From Okeania sp. KiyG1 (GTDB taxonomy: Bacteria > Cyanobacteriota > Cyanobacteriia > Cyanobacteriales > Microcoleaceae), in contig NZ_BLZO01000058.1 in NCBI RefSeq assembly GCF_014132355.1, positions 124,001-188,000 on the forward strand: a DNA stretch of 64,000 nucleotides, written 5' to 3'. Made by a program: the position numbers and the translations under genes. Of this stretch, positions 9,356 to 18,760 are shown piece by piece. The notes beneath the pieces were generated by a model. The model worked only from the letters and a program-made list of their open reading frames with translations, did not search any database and had not been told where the DNA came from. Each line of letters starts with the position of its first letter. Positions within the stretch are counted from its first letter, which is position 1.

Positions 9356-9678
9356 AACAATATCGACAATTTGTTCAGGAAATTTTGAGTTCACACGCAG
9401 AAATAGCAAATACCAATAATACAGTAAAAGATGAATTAATATTTGATACAGAACGTGACCATTATCAACTAGCTTATGTAGGTTGGCGAGGAGATAAAAG
9501 AGTATTTGGTCCTGTGATGCACTTTGATATTATAGATGGCAAAATTTGGATTCAATATAATGGTACCGAAGAGTCTGTTGCTGAGAGATTAGAGCAGATG
9601 GGTGTACCTACTTCAGATATAGTTATCGGTTTTCATTCTGCTTTTAAGCGTCAATTTTCTCGTTATGGGAAAAACTGA
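9343..9678 (+). CDS. xisI: XisI-like fdxN-element excision controlling factor
   Basis: The protein has 111 residues, the usual XisI length. It begins MDKLEQYRQFVQEIL and carries the conserved FDTERDHYQLAYVGW, IWIQYNGTE and FHSAFKR blocks. XisI was named for a role in excision of the nif fdxN element in Anabaena and is usually encoded with XisH, a predicted PD-(D/E)XK-type nuclease. Here the partner is reduced to a 26-codon remnant whose last codons contain the xisI ribosome-binding site (GGAGGTGA, 8 bases before the ATG). The gene itself looks intact. A second, divergent xisI is at 13142. Confidence 0.85.
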   Translation: MDKLEQYRQFVQEILSSHAEIANTNNTVKDELIFDTERDHYQLAYVGWRGDKRVFGPVMHFDIIDGKIWIQYNGTEESVAERLEQMGVPTSDIVIGFHSAFKRQFSRYGKN

Positions 9679-9712
9679 AGGTAAGCATTTAGCTATTATT
9701 TATAATTATAAC

Positions 9713-9811
9713 GGGACTTACGCAAATTAACGTTGAAAACGCCATATGTAGGGGCGTTTGCGGAGCATTCCGTCAGGAAATGCCATTCGCCCTTTTCCTG
9801 CGTAAGTCCTG
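9713..9811. mobile_element. M6 MITE copy
   Basis: It begins GGGACTTACGC and ends GCGTAAGTCCTG, enclosing GGGGCGTTTGCGGAGC and GCCATTCGCCC, as in the copy at 7590-7726. No clear target duplication remains. Confidence 0.7.
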
Positions 9812-9822
9812 TCTTTTATACT

Positions 9823-10758
9823 TTACTGGCGCTTTAGCAATCCCAAAATTCCCAGTGCTAATAGGCTAAAAGTTATGCTAGGTTCGGGAATAGGTTTTCC
9901 TGGAAATTCTTCTGATTTTGCCAGGAGTTCTACTGTATAAGTAAATGCAAGATCGGTATCTTCTAACCAATCATCATTATCTTCTAACCATAGGGGATAG
10001 AACTCAGAATATAAATCGAAGGTTATAAAAGCAGGATCTTGGGACCAATCAATGGATGAATTGATATCGGCAATGGTAAATTCTTTAACTGCTTCACTGG
10101 TGGAGGAATTTAAGTCTATACTTTGGCTATTTGAAACCAGTGTTGAGGTAACTTGAGTTGTAGAATTTTCTGTCAGGATGGTAAAAAGATTTTCCTCTGT
10201 ATTTGGGGTTGGTAAAATAATACGATCAAACGAAAAATCCGATGTCATGGTGTAGCGAAAACCTTCTACTTTTCCCTGGTTGTATTCCTGGGTTTTGGGA
10301 ACAAAAAAGTTTAAGGGGGCGATACCACTGTAGTTAGTCACATAATTTGAGAATTTATTTTGTTCTGTATCAAATTCCCATTGATAATGACTTGCCAAAC
10401 GTTCGATTCCATAATCACTAGCGTGGTAAATCCATTTTTGTGTTTCGCTTTCTACAGTGACAACCCAACCAGGAACTATTGCCAATGTGCAAACTCCCGG
10501 AAATCTGAATCCCATACAACCATCAGTCCAAATAAATCTTTCATAATCGACAACCTCAAGTTCTTCTGTTCCTAAACCTGATAGTTCGGAGGTATTTTGT
10601 AGTACTGAATTGGTAATTGATTCTGGTAAAAATATGTTATCCGACTCTTCATCATAAGCATCGTGAAAATTGTAAAAAGCTTGGGCGGGGGTTGCTATAT
10701 TTATGCCTGCTATTAGGGCGATAGTTGTGATAGTAGAGCGGATTATTTGTTTATTCAT
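9823..10758 (-). CDS. PEP-CTERM sorted secreted protein
   Basis: This 311-residue protein has an N-terminal signal peptide (LIAGINIATPAQAF, cleavage likely after AQA) and a C-terminal PEP-CTERM signal: PIPEPSITF, a hydrophobic helix LLALGILGLL and a terminal KRQ. Such proteins are exported and processed by an exosortase in the envelope. The body is acidic, contains one Cys pair (DGCMGF and GVCTL) and no enzyme motif. An M6 element lies directly behind the gene. Function is unknown. Confidence 0.8.
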   Translation of the reverse strand: MNKQIIRSTITTIALIAGINIATPAQAFYNFHDAYDEESDNIFLPESITNSVLQNTSELSGLGTEELEVVDYERFIWTDGCMGFRFPGVCTLAIVPGWVVTVESETQKWIYHASDYGIERLASHYQWEFDTEQNKFSNYVTNYSGIAPLNFFVPKTQEYNQGKVEGFRYTMTSDFSFDRIILPTPNTEENLFTILTENSTTQVTSTLVSNSQSIDLNSSTSEAVKEFTIADINSSIDWSQDPAFITFDLYSEFYPLWLEDNDDWLEDTDLAFTYTVELLAKSEEFPGKPIPEPSITFSLLALGILGLLKRQ

Positions 10759-11382
10759 AGGTTTTTTTCTCTTAAGTGAATTTGTTCTTGATTTATGAAA
10801 GTTTCTTGCTGGGGAAATTACTTAGATTATAATTCTAGTTGAGAGAAAATTTAATTTTAACTATTAATTTAATGCTAAGGCTACTTGGTACTAAATATTT
10901 AAGAAAAGCTATGATGTAATAACTTTTATTAACTTTACTTCTGTTGTATTCAGGACTTACGCATGAACACTAAATCCAGTGAGGGCGTTAGCGGAGCTTG
11001 ACGTTAGTCAATGCCATTCGCCCCTACTTTTGTACCTTTGAGTTTTGAGCCTAAAAAATCTGACTTTTGACTTTTGACTTTTGACTTATTTGGTGAGGTA
11101 AATTCATCGCGGGCAAGATGCCCGCACTACAAAAATTTAATTTTTAATCTTTGTACTTTATAATACTTGGAATATGCTTTCAACAATGAATAATGAATAA
11201 TGAATAATGAATAATTACCTCTCCTTGAAAAGAAGAGGATTGACAAAGAGATGAAAATTTTTCTTTATTATCCCCTTAAAATGGGAGGCTTTAAACCACA
11301 ATTTTTCGGTAAATTTTAACTTTTTACTTCCCTATAAAATCTCACTTTTTACTTTTAACTTTTTACTTTTGACTTATCAATT
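10759..11382. repeat. Repeat-filled gap: partial M6, REP-like palindrome, M3, heptamers
   Basis: 10951 starts CAGGACTTACGCATG, one end of an M6 element without a matching second end. 11108-11130 is a short palindrome GCGGGCAAGATGCCCGC. 11190-11212 holds AATGAAT heptamers abutting an M3 copy (11213-11315, AATTACCTCTCC to TTTTCGGTAAATT). 11320-11380 holds ACTTTTA/CTTTTTA heptamers. No gene is seen. Confidence 0.75.
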
Positions 11383-11935
11383 ATGAAAAAATCTACAGAT
11401 AAATCCAACAAATTTATTACTGTCGGAGACTAAGCAGAAACAAAAGATAAACTTGGTTTTACTCCTTATGTAATAGCTATGGCTGAATTTTTAACTAATG
11501 AAAATACAAAACCTCCACTAACTATTTCTATCGAAGGTGAATGGGGTAGTGGTAAATCTTCTTTTATGAAACAGTTGGAAAAGGAGATTCTTAAGAAGTC
11601 TGAAGAATTAGATAAAAAAGATTTAGCAGAGGTTTGGCAGAAAATTAAAGAAGACCAGATTATTTTCAGCAATCTATCAGACATTTTTAAATTTATCAGA
11701 TTAGGATTAAAGCAAAAAACACAAACAGTTTGGTTTAATGCTTGGCGACATGAAAAATCTGAGTCACTTTGGGCGACTTTTGTTCTTTCTTTTTAGAATA
11801 ATTATCTAAAAATCGTAATACTCCTGATTTTTTCTATAATTTATACAGTCGGTTTCAGCTACTCAGGAATCGTTTTGATTTTCAAGATAAACCGTTTAAA
11901 GCTATTCAGACTTTGGTGATGGTTTAGTTGATTTC
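11383..11935 (+). pseudogene. KAP-family P-loop NTPase, N-terminal fragment, decayed
   Basis: From the ATG at 11383 the frame reads MKKSTDKSNKFITVGD, meets an in-frame TAA at 11431 and continues to 11796. It contains the Walker A loop GEWGSGKSSFMKQL at about residue 50 and the KAP-typical VWFNAWRHEKSESLWATF. After a stop at 11794-11796 a shifted frame continues (TPDFFYNLYSRFQLLRN) to about 11930. KAP NTPases act in phage defence and signalling and are normally much longer with inserted membrane helices, so only the first quarter remains. An internal start at 11479 would exclude the stop but still leaves a truncated protein. Confidence 0.7.
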
Positions 11936-12065
11936 GAGTATTACTTAGGAAGTGTGGAAAAAATTACCGAATAATTAATAATTATTAATTAAGTAATCCA
12001 GATTAAAAGCCTCCCCTTTCAAGGGGAAAAAAGAAATAATATTTCTCTAGTTTTAAGCCTAATAA

Positions 12066-12806
12066 TTAGAAGTATTTTTTGACGAACTCTTGATAAATAG
12101 ATACTTTTTCTACCGCCTCTGATACAGAAATATCATAGATTGTTGCCATCGTGGCTATTAACTGCCTATCAACACCTTCAACAAACTTCAGATTTTCCTC
12201 AAACTCACTAGCTGCCGACAACCAAAATTTCTCACGAGCTTTGAATAAAACTTCATAGTCATAATCCTCGTCCTCATTAATAAATTTAATAAATTCTACT
12301 GCAGGAATAATGACAAACCTATCCTTAATATTATTAAATTTTGCGTCCTTCCAAATATATTCCTTGGTAGACAAAATCTTTGGACACCCTACATCAAACT
12401 CATACTTCTTTTTAGGCGTAAAAACTTTTCCTGTAGAATTAACACCGACCTTTAGCATTTCAAATAATTCTTCTTTTTTCTTCTTTCCAAGTGCTTTTGT
12501 TTGTACGTCAGGCACAGGAATAAGAATATCGCGTTTTTCAGCAATATAATTTCGGATGCCTGCATAACTAGAAAGTATAGATGAATGCCAAGTAACATTA
12601 TACAATTTTGAAGCCAGCAAAGTTATATTATTTGTCGCATCAGAATCATTTCCGTAAACAACTGTAATTAGATAATTTGTAGTCAGTGTAGAAGGTATCA
12701 ACATACTAGAGATTAGTATAGGAAGTGTCACTTCTTCATTCTCTAGCTTAGTTGTTTGTTTTACCAAGTATTCAAGTTGTTGCGTTAAAAACATTTTTGT
12801 TGCCAT
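12066..12806 (-). CDS. Hypothetical protein, unrecognised
   Basis: This 246-residue protein has no family I recognise. It starts MATKMFLTQQLEYLVKQT. A lysine-rich stretch (TKALGKKKKEELFEMLK) lies near residue 108, followed by an aromatic/acidic C-terminal half rich in FEENLKF and EFVKKYF helices. No signal peptide or membrane segment is seen. It lies in decayed accessory DNA between a KAP fragment and xisI, which suggests a mobile or defence-type cargo, but nothing in the sequence proves it. The short body and unbroken frame argue for a real gene. Confidence 0.55.
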   Translation of the reverse strand: MATKMFLTQQLEYLVKQTTKLENEEVTLPILISSMLIPSTLTTNYLITVVYGNDSDATNNITLLASKLYNVTWHSSILSSYAGIRNYIAEKRDILIPVPDVQTKALGKKKKEELFEMLKVGVNSTGKVFTPKKKYEFDVGCPKILSTKEYIWKDAKFNNIKDRFVIIPAVEFIKFINEDEDYDYEVLFKAREKFWLSAASEFEENLKFVEGVDRQLIATMATIYDISVSEAVEKVSIYQEFVKKYF

Positions 12807-12831
12807 TATTCGTTTCCTTCCATACTATACT

Positions 12832-13074
12832 ACAATAAATAAAAGTTTATACTTTGAAAATTTTCATCAATCAAACCTTTGTCTAGAAAGACTTTATTTT
12901 TTAGATAACCCCTCATCGCAGGTTAACATATTTTACCCTAAAACAAAGGTATCCCTCGGACAAATTCCTTTACCTTTTTTGATAGAAAAAATTCTTTTGA
13001 TAGAAATTCCAGGTATTGCGGAAACGGCCATAAATTTTATCAAAGCAAACCGTTATTCCTTTTATTCTGAATAA
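12832..13074 (+). pseudogene. Possible 3' remnant of an unknown gene
   Basis: A frame without an ATG is open for about 80 codons and reads protein-like: NLCLERLYFLDNPSSQ, VNIFYPKTKVSLGQIPLPF, EIPGIAETAINFIKANRY, then TAA at 13072. I do not recognise it. Flanking genes run the other way. It may be the tail of a gene whose front has been lost. Confidence 0.3.
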
Positions 13075-13141
13075 GGTGTGGTTTATATAAAATCAATTAA
13101 TTATTCCCTACTCTCTACTCCCTACTCCCTACTACCTCTTT

Positions 13142-13477
13142 TTACGACACAGCAAAACCTGTATATTTCCGTTTATAAGGTGCATGAAAAGCCAGAATAA
13201 TATTAGATGAAGGCACACCTAAATCTACTAATTCACCAGCAATACCAATTTCCGTACCATCATGTTGTATCCAGATTTTTTCATTTTTAATATCTATTTG
13301 TAAAACACAACCTCGTATTCTTTCATTGCCATCCCAACCAACATTGAAAAGTTGATAATGGTCGCGTTCCCTGTCGAAAATTGTTTGTACTTCCACCTCT
13401 CCATAAGATGGTTTATATAGTCCGTATTCTTTAATTATTTGCTCAATATAATTTCTGTATTTTTCTAACTTTTCCAT
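13142..13477 (-). CDS. xisI: XisI-like fdxN-element excision controlling factor (second copy)
   Basis: This 111-residue protein begins MEKLEKYRNYIEQII and has FDRERDHYQLFNVGWDG, IWIQHDGTE and FHAPYKRKYTG, the same conserved blocks as the gene at 9343 but clearly divergent in sequence, so the two are not a recent duplicate. Upstream, in the overlapping frame, only the last 22 codons of xisH remain. The gene is intact and faces a CTACTCC heptamer array on its 3' side (13100-13137). With no nuclease partner its present role is unclear. Confidence 0.85.
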   Translation of the reverse strand: MEKLEKYRNYIEQIIKEYGLYKPSYGEVEVQTIFDRERDHYQLFNVGWDGNERIRGCVLQIDIKNEKIWIQHDGTEIGIAGELVDLGVPSSNIILAFHAPYKRKYTGFAVS

Positions 13478-13533
13478 TCTATAATTACCTCTTGCTCTAC
13501 GTTATAAATAATTAGTTTAAGACGTTGTTCTGC
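13465..13533 (-). pseudogene. xisH: xisH 3' remnant (last 22 codons)
   Basis: Read on the minus strand, AEQRLKLIIYNVEQEVIIEW is followed by KS and a stop, overlapping the xisI start by 13 bases. It matches the remnant at 9275-9355 in position and sequence (LKLIIYN, then VI-x-x-W). Upstream the sequence changes at once into the GGTAATT end of an M3 element (13534-13633), so M3 sits precisely at the breakpoint. Confidence 0.7.
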
Positions 13534-14214
13534 AATTACCGAAATATTGTGGTTTAAAGCCTCCCCTTTTAAGGGGATAATAAATAAAAATTTTCCTTTT
13601 AGTCAATCCTCTCCTTGAAAAGAAGAGGTAATTCTAAATTCTAAATTCTAAATTCTAAATTCTTGAATCCTTGAGTAAATAGTAACCTAAAAAAAGTTTT
13701 AGATCCCCCCATCCTCCCTAACCCCCTTAGTAAGGGGGAAGCGCTAAAAAGGGGGAGTCTTTCAAAGTCCCCCTTTTAAGGGGGATTTAGGGGGATCGTA
13801 AATGTACCTCATAACTGTAGGAATTGCTATAAGTTATTGATTTTTGAATGAAACTTTTGATTTATACAGCAATTTTTTCCCCATTCTTACAGCGAATTTT
13901 ATACTAAAAATTATTGACACTTTGTAGGTTGGGTTTCCGTAAACGTCAGCCTAATATTATAGCTTGGTGTTGGGTTGCGCTGCCGCTTAACCCAACCTAC
14001 GGTTCTACGGTTCGATCGCTACTTAGTATTTTATACAGTGACAAGAGAGTTCTTATTACCTCTAGTCTAATTAATGAGACTTGAGATGAGGAATAAATCA
14101 GTATTTTTACAGATGTTTTTGCTCCTAAATAATTAAGTAAAATTCATATTTTTTATGATGATTTAACAATTAATTTCGGTTAAACTAGAAATAATGATAC
14201 ACTGGAGATAAATT
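13534..14214. repeat. M3 MITE, partial M2, and a TAGGTTGGG palindrome
   Basis: 13534-13633 is M3, followed by TTCTAAA heptamers to about 13663. 13695-13832 is related to M2 (GTTTTAGATCCCCCC, then GGGGGATCGTAAATGTACCTCA and AATTGCTATA) but lacks the left terminal repeat. 13924-14005 is a palindromic element, GTAGGTTGGGTT at one end and AACCCAACCTAC at the other. 14006-14214 has no recognised feature except the leader of the next gene. Confidence 0.7.
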
Positions 14215-15552
14215 ATGCCACGTCTCTATAATTATGCTTACGAAATATTAAGCGAAGAAATCAAGAAATTATCCAAAGAAGATTTAACAGGGGAAATAGG
14301 CCAGAAAATCGTAATGAAACGATTAGAAAAATTACGGATGCAGTCTGGCGAACCTGTTAAATTAGAAGAATTACGACCATTGATTATAGACCAATATCCC
14401 ACTTTTAGCGAAAAAGTTCTCAAACAAGCTGTAAAAGAAAACCATCCCGCAGGAAAAACAATATTATTTCAGTTAGGAGGTTTAGCTGCTTTGGGAGTAG
14501 CTGGTTTAGTTTGGGTAGCAAATTTACCTTATCCCATGATTCGTAGACCAGTCGCAAGTGTGGCACCAATGGTGTTATTACCTAGCTATATCAGTATGGA
14601 TCGTAACTATCGAGAGGCGATCGCTAAAACTGAACAAGCAGACCAATTGATAAATAAGGCAACTTCTAGTGCCGATATTAATTTGGGGTCAGAGAGAGTT
14701 GCTGAAGCGCAAAAACACCTTGATGGTTTACCAGTATGGTTTTTGGGCTACTATCCCCAACGATATTGCACCTTTTTTAGTTGTTCTTGGCAATTTACTG
14801 TAGATGAATTTGAAAGAGCGAGAAAAAGAGTGGGGCAAATAGAAGCAAGGGCGTTTCAAGAGAAAAATGCTCAAAAATTGTTGACAGAAGCAGAGAAAAC
14901 TATTACTACTGCTAAACAACAATATGAACAAGCGACAACGCCAACAGATAAACAACAAGCGATCGCTGACTGGCAAGCGGCAATAGATAAGTTAGAGCAA
15001 ATTCCTCCCACTACTCTCGCTGGAAAAATGGTGAAACCAAAGTTAGCAGCGACAAAGCGAGATTTTCAAAAAGAGGCAGGTTTAGCTGAGGGAAGCAAAC
15101 GCAGTTTCACTTTTATGCAAGTGGCAAAACAATTTGGTATGCAAGCGGCTATAGCTGCCCAAAATGGACCCCATCCAGAACAACAATGGCAAGTGGTAGC
15201 GAGTTTATGGGAGCAAGCAATTAATCAATTAAAGAAAATACCAGGAGATAATCCAGCTTATTTGGAAGCACAGACTAAACTAGGAGAATATCAGGTTAAT
15301 TTAGCTAATGTCAAAATGCGACTGCAAGCACAAAAAGAGTCAAAAATAGCTTTTAAGGAGGCTAAAAATTTAATTGCAGATTGGCAAAGATATGCTGTTG
15401 ATGATACTTCTAATCGTGGTATACTGGCTAATAAAATTCAATTAATTATTAATCAGTTAGAGAATATTAAACCAGGAACAACTTATTATAAAGAAGCTCA
15501 AGAGTTGTTGATATTTGCTAAGAATAAACAGAAAAGTTTTTCAGGAATTTAG
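14215..15552 (+). CDS. Conserved cyanobacterial membrane-anchored coiled-coil protein
   Basis: This 445-residue protein has a helical cytoplasmic N-terminus (MPRLYNYAYEILSEEIKK), one or two hydrophobic segments at about residues 80-125 (LFQLGGLAALGVAGLVWVA and SVAPMVLLPSYI), and a long alanine/glutamine-rich helical region with repeated WxxAIxxLxxIP modules (DWQAAIDKLEQIPPTT, LWEQAINQLKKIPGDNP), which looks TPR-like. A FFSCSW Cys motif lies near residue 187. Similar proteins occur across filamentous cyanobacteria as hypotheticals. The DNA follows an ATG preceded by GGAGATAA. The TPR-like repeats suggest protein binding on the outer side of the membrane. Confidence 0.6.
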   Translation: MPRLYNYAYEILSEEIKKLSKEDLTGEIGQKIVMKRLEKLRMQSGEPVKLEELRPLIIDQYPTFSEKVLKQAVKENHPAGKTILFQLGGLAALGVAGLVWVANLPYPMIRRPVASVAPMVLLPSYISMDRNYREAIAKTEQADQLINKATSSADINLGSERVAEAQKHLDGLPVWFLGYYPQRYCTFFSCSWQFTVDEFERARKRVGQIEARAFQEKNAQKLLTEAEKTITTAKQQYEQATTPTDKQQAIADWQAAIDKLEQIPPTTLAGKMVKPKLAATKRDFQKEAGLAEGSKRSFTFMQVAKQFGMQAAIAAQNGPHPEQQWQVVASLWEQAINQLKKIPGDNPAYLEAQTKLGEYQVNLANVKMRLQAQKESKIAFKEAKNLIADWQRYAVDDTSNRGILANKIQLIINQLENIKPGTTYYKEAQELLIFAKNKQKSFSGI

Positions 15553-16054
15553 AATTTAGAATTTAGAATTTAGAATTACCTCTCCTTATAAAATAAGAGG
15601 ATTGACTCAAAGGAAAATTTTTCTTTTTATCCTCTTAAAAGAGGAGGCTTTAAACCGCAATTTTTCGGTAATTTATAGCAGGGAACAGGGAAAAAAAGGC
15701 ATTGCTTAACGAAGTCAGAAGTCAAAAGTTAGAAGTCAGAAGTTATTTTTGTAACCTTAAAAGGCGGGCTTGCGCAACCCAATCCTGTTTGATAAATGCG
15801 GGATGATTTTAATAGTTTTGTGGAATAGACATCTGGTGGAAATTCAAAATAAAATCAATTATTATCCATAAATTGTCAATTATTTCTCCCTGTTCCCTCT
15901 TTTCTGGATATTTATAATGGGCATCTTGCCCGTTCCTTTGCTACCAGACATGATATAAAACACAATTCTTAACAGACAATTCTTGTTATAATGTGTTACA
16001 AGAAGAATTAAAATACTACAAAAAAATCTATAGCTATTAGGAGCATAGAAATTC
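15553..16054. repeat. TAGAATT heptamers, M3, and M7-like segment
   Basis: 15553-15572 continues a TAGAATT array that begins at the end of the preceding gene. 15574-15673 is an M3 copy. 15739-15805 is a reverse copy of a segment also seen at 22323-22420 and 25650-25750 (TTTGTAAC and CCCAATCCTGTTTGATAAA). 15822-15915 is M7-like (TAGACATCT through TCAATTATTTC). 15917-15935 is the palindrome GGGCATCTTGCCC. The last 120 bases are the leader of the next gene; no promoter could be assigned. Confidence 0.65.
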
Positions 16055-18760
16055 ATGTCTGTAACCATACCAACTATAACAGGATTATACATTCTATCCT
16101 CAGAAGAGAAACTGACTTTTCCGCTCAAACACACGGAAGTTAAAGCAAAAATAGCGGGCAACCTATCTAGAGTAGAAGTTACTCAACAATTTGAAAACCC
16201 ATTCACCGAACCCCTAGAAGCAACTTACGTCTTCCCACTACCAGACGAAGCAGCAGTCGATGACATGGAAATCAAAATAGGCGATCGCTTAATCAAAGGC
16301 AATATCAAAAAACGAGAAGAAGCAAAAAAAATCTATCAACAAGCTAAACAACAAGGTCGCACCGCAGGGTTACTCGAACAACAGCGCGATAATATTTTCA
16401 CTCAGTCCCTGGCAAATATTAAACCAGGGGAACAAATAGATGTAATTATTCGCTATACAGACTCCCTCAAATTTGAAGGTGGGGACTATGAATTTGTGTT
16501 TCCGATGGTTGTGGGAGAGCGTTATATTCCCGGAACACCTATAGATGGAAGCGGCGATACAGACCAAGTTCCCGATGCTAGTCAAATTACACCACCAATA
16601 GTTCCACCTGCGACTCGTTCAGGACATGATATTGGTATGACAGTAGAAATAGACTGTGGGATGCCAATTTTTCAGGTGAATTCCACATCCCACCAAATTC
16701 AAACATCCGAGCGAAGAGAAATTGTTACAGTTAAATTAGGAAATGAAGACACCATACCAAACAAAGACTTCATTCTCCGCTATCAAGTTGCTAGCGATCG
16801 TACCAAAGCAACGGTATTAACTCAAGCAGACCAACGTGGCGGATATTTTGCCGTTTATCTAATTCCCGCTTTACAATATCGCAGTGATGAAATTGTGCCG
16901 AAAGATGTTGTTTTCCTGATGGATACTTCCGGTTCCCAAAGGGGAGAACCCTTGCTCAAATGCAAAGAATTGATGCGCCGTTTTATTCACGGACTTAACC
17001 CCAACGATACTTTCACAATTATCGACTTTGCCAATACTGCCAGAAAACTGTCAGAACAACCTCTACCGAATACGCCTAAAAACATTGCCACTGCAATTAA
17101 CTATATCAACAGATTAAATGCAAATGGTGGCACTGAATTACTTAATGGCATCCAGGAAGTTTTGAATTTTCCGCCTCCACCTGCAGGAAGACTACGGAGT
17201 ATTGTAATGTTGACCGATGGTTATATTGGTAATGAAAAAGCAGTATTGGCAGAAGTGCAAGACCAACTCCAACCAGGAAACCGACTTTATAGTTTTGGTG
17301 TCGGTAGTTCGGTAAATCGATATTTAATTAACCGTTTAGCAGAAATTGGGCGGGGTATTGCCAGAGTTGTGCGACACGATGAACCCACTCAGGAAGTAGC
17401 AGAGAAATTTTTTCAGCAAATTAATAATCCAGTATTGACTCAAATTGAGGTTGAGTGGAATGGTTGGGGTGAAATACCAGAAATTTATCCGGTGACAACT
17501 CCAGATTTGTTTGCGGAACAACCTTTGGTTTTATTTGGGCACAAACAGGATGCTGTGGGAGGTGAGTTACAGGTTAATGGTATTGCTGCTGGTGGGGAAA
17601 TTTATCAGCAGACTTTCGATATTCATTTTGCTGAGAGTGGTAATGTAGCAGTTGCTCAAATTTGGGCTAGGCAAAAAATTAAGCATTTGATGAATCAGAT
17701 GTTTGATTATGATAAGAAGTCGATGGTAAAAGAGGTGACGGAAACAGCTTTAAGTTATCAATTGTTGTCAGAATATACGGCATTTGTTGCGGTGAGTCAA
17801 GAGGTGCGAGTTGAACCTGGTGGTAAGAGTATTTCGATGGAAGTTCCTGTGGAAATGCCAGAGGGATTGAGTTATAAGGGGTTCGGTGCTGCACCTGAAA
17901 GATTTCGAGTAGACAACTTTGCAGCTAAGGGTATGGTAGCTTATTCAGCACCACTAAATGCGCGGAGTCGAAGTAGAAAATTCGCAGCATTTCAAGCAAC
18001 AGATTTGGGTTGTGATGCAACAGATAAGATACACCAATGTTTTACAGATGAGGAAGAATTTAATGAGATGAATCTATCGACAGATTCGGCACCTCAAACA
18101 ACAGATTGGATGGAGCAAGGAGAAGATATAGGGTTTTCGGGTACTAAGAAAGGAATTTCGAGGTTCTTGAAACAAGGCAAACTAGAGGAAACTGTTTCTA
18201 CTAAAGAAGTAAGGATGCGCTACAACATTTCGGATAATGATTATCAAGTACGACTTTCTCATATAGAGCGCTTTCTCAAAACTAACGATAAGGTTGTAGT
18301 TACCATAGCAATTCATGCTCAGAAAGTTCCGACTTCCGAGCAAGGCGAGCAATTCCTCAAACGTATAGCTACTGACTTACAAGAAGTTGCCGATATGGAG
18401 TCAGCTCCTAAATTAGAAGGAAAATTTATGGGTATGGTGCTTTCTCTTAAACAAAAAGATTCTGCAAAACTAACTCGTAATACTTTGCAAGTTATCCAAA
18501 TTATCGGGTTAGATGCAGTAGCGCAGGAAAGTCTTAAGCAGCATCTACAGAATGTTAATTTACCACCAAATATTCATGGTGAAATAGTTTTGGAATTGCA
18601 GGTAAAAGGCGATCGCGTACTTCGGGTAATTTTAGATGATGAAGTTTCCAGTTTGAAGGATAAAAAAATTATAGAGGAAATTAAGCGATCGCTCCTAAAA
18701 TGGCACGTTCCTTCTAGTGTTGCAGATCGGATTCAGATTACAATCAAAGTTAGTTCGTAA
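16055..18760 (+). CDS. VIT/vWA domain protein with C-terminal IF-3-like domain
   Basis: This 901-residue protein has four parts. Residues about 8-125 form a VIT domain (LPLKHTEVKAKIAG type, YVFPLPDEAAVDDMEIKIG). Residues about 283-440 form a vWA domain with the MIDAS motif DTSGSQ at 288 and the DGYIGNE loop. Residues about 715-802 resemble the C-terminal domain of translation initiation factor IF-3: KEVRMRYNISDNDYQVRL, then RFLKTNDKVVVTI, GEQFLKRIATDL and PKLEGKFMGMVLS. Residues about 820-901 form a tail like that of other cyanobacterial VIT proteins (GEIVLELQVKGDRVLRV, LLKWHVPSSVA). VIT/vWA proteins in bacteria are adhesion- or chaperone-like and metal-dependent. There is no signal peptide. 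The last 29 codons are duplicated in tandem downstream. Confidence 0.85.
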   Translation: MSVTIPTITGLYILSSEEKLTFPLKHTEVKAKIAGNLSRVEVTQQFENPFTEPLEATYVFPLPDEAAVDDMEIKIGDRLIKGNIKKREEAKKIYQQAKQQGRTAGLLEQQRDNIFTQSLANIKPGEQIDVIIRYTDSLKFEGGDYEFVFPMVVGERYIPGTPIDGSGDTDQVPDASQITPPIVPPATRSGHDIGMTVEIDCGMPIFQVNSTSHQIQTSERREIVTVKLGNEDTIPNKDFILRYQVASDRTKATVLTQADQRGGYFAVYLIPALQYRSDEIVPKDVVFLMDTSGSQRGEPLLKCKELMRRFIHGLNPNDTFTIIDFANTARKLSEQPLPNTPKNIATAINYINRLNANGGTELLNGIQEVLNFPPPPAGRLRSIVMLTDGYIGNEKAVLAEVQDQLQPGNRLYSFGVGSSVNRYLINRLAEIGRGIARVVRHDEPTQEVAEKFFQQINNPVLTQIEVEWNGWGEIPEIYPVTTPDLFAEQPLVLFGHKQDAVGGELQVNGIAAGGEIYQQTFDIHFAESGNVAVAQIWARQKIKHLMNQMFDYDKKSMVKEVTETALSYQLLSEYTAFVAVSQEVRVEPGGKSISMEVPVEMPEGLSYKGFGAAPERFRVDNFAAKGMVAYSAPLNARSRSRKFAAFQATDLGCDATDKIHQCFTDEEEFNEMNLSTDSAPQTTDWMEQGEDIGFSGTKKGISRFLKQGKLEETVSTKEVRMRYNISDNDYQVRLSHIERFLKTNDKVVVTIAIHAQKVPTSEQGEQFLKRIATDLQEVADMESAPKLEGKFMGMVLSLKQKDSAKLTRNTLQVIQIIGLDAVAQESLKQHLQNVNLPPNIHGEIVLELQVKGDRVLRVILDDEVSSLKDKKIIEEIKRSLLKWHVPSSVADRIQITIKVSS

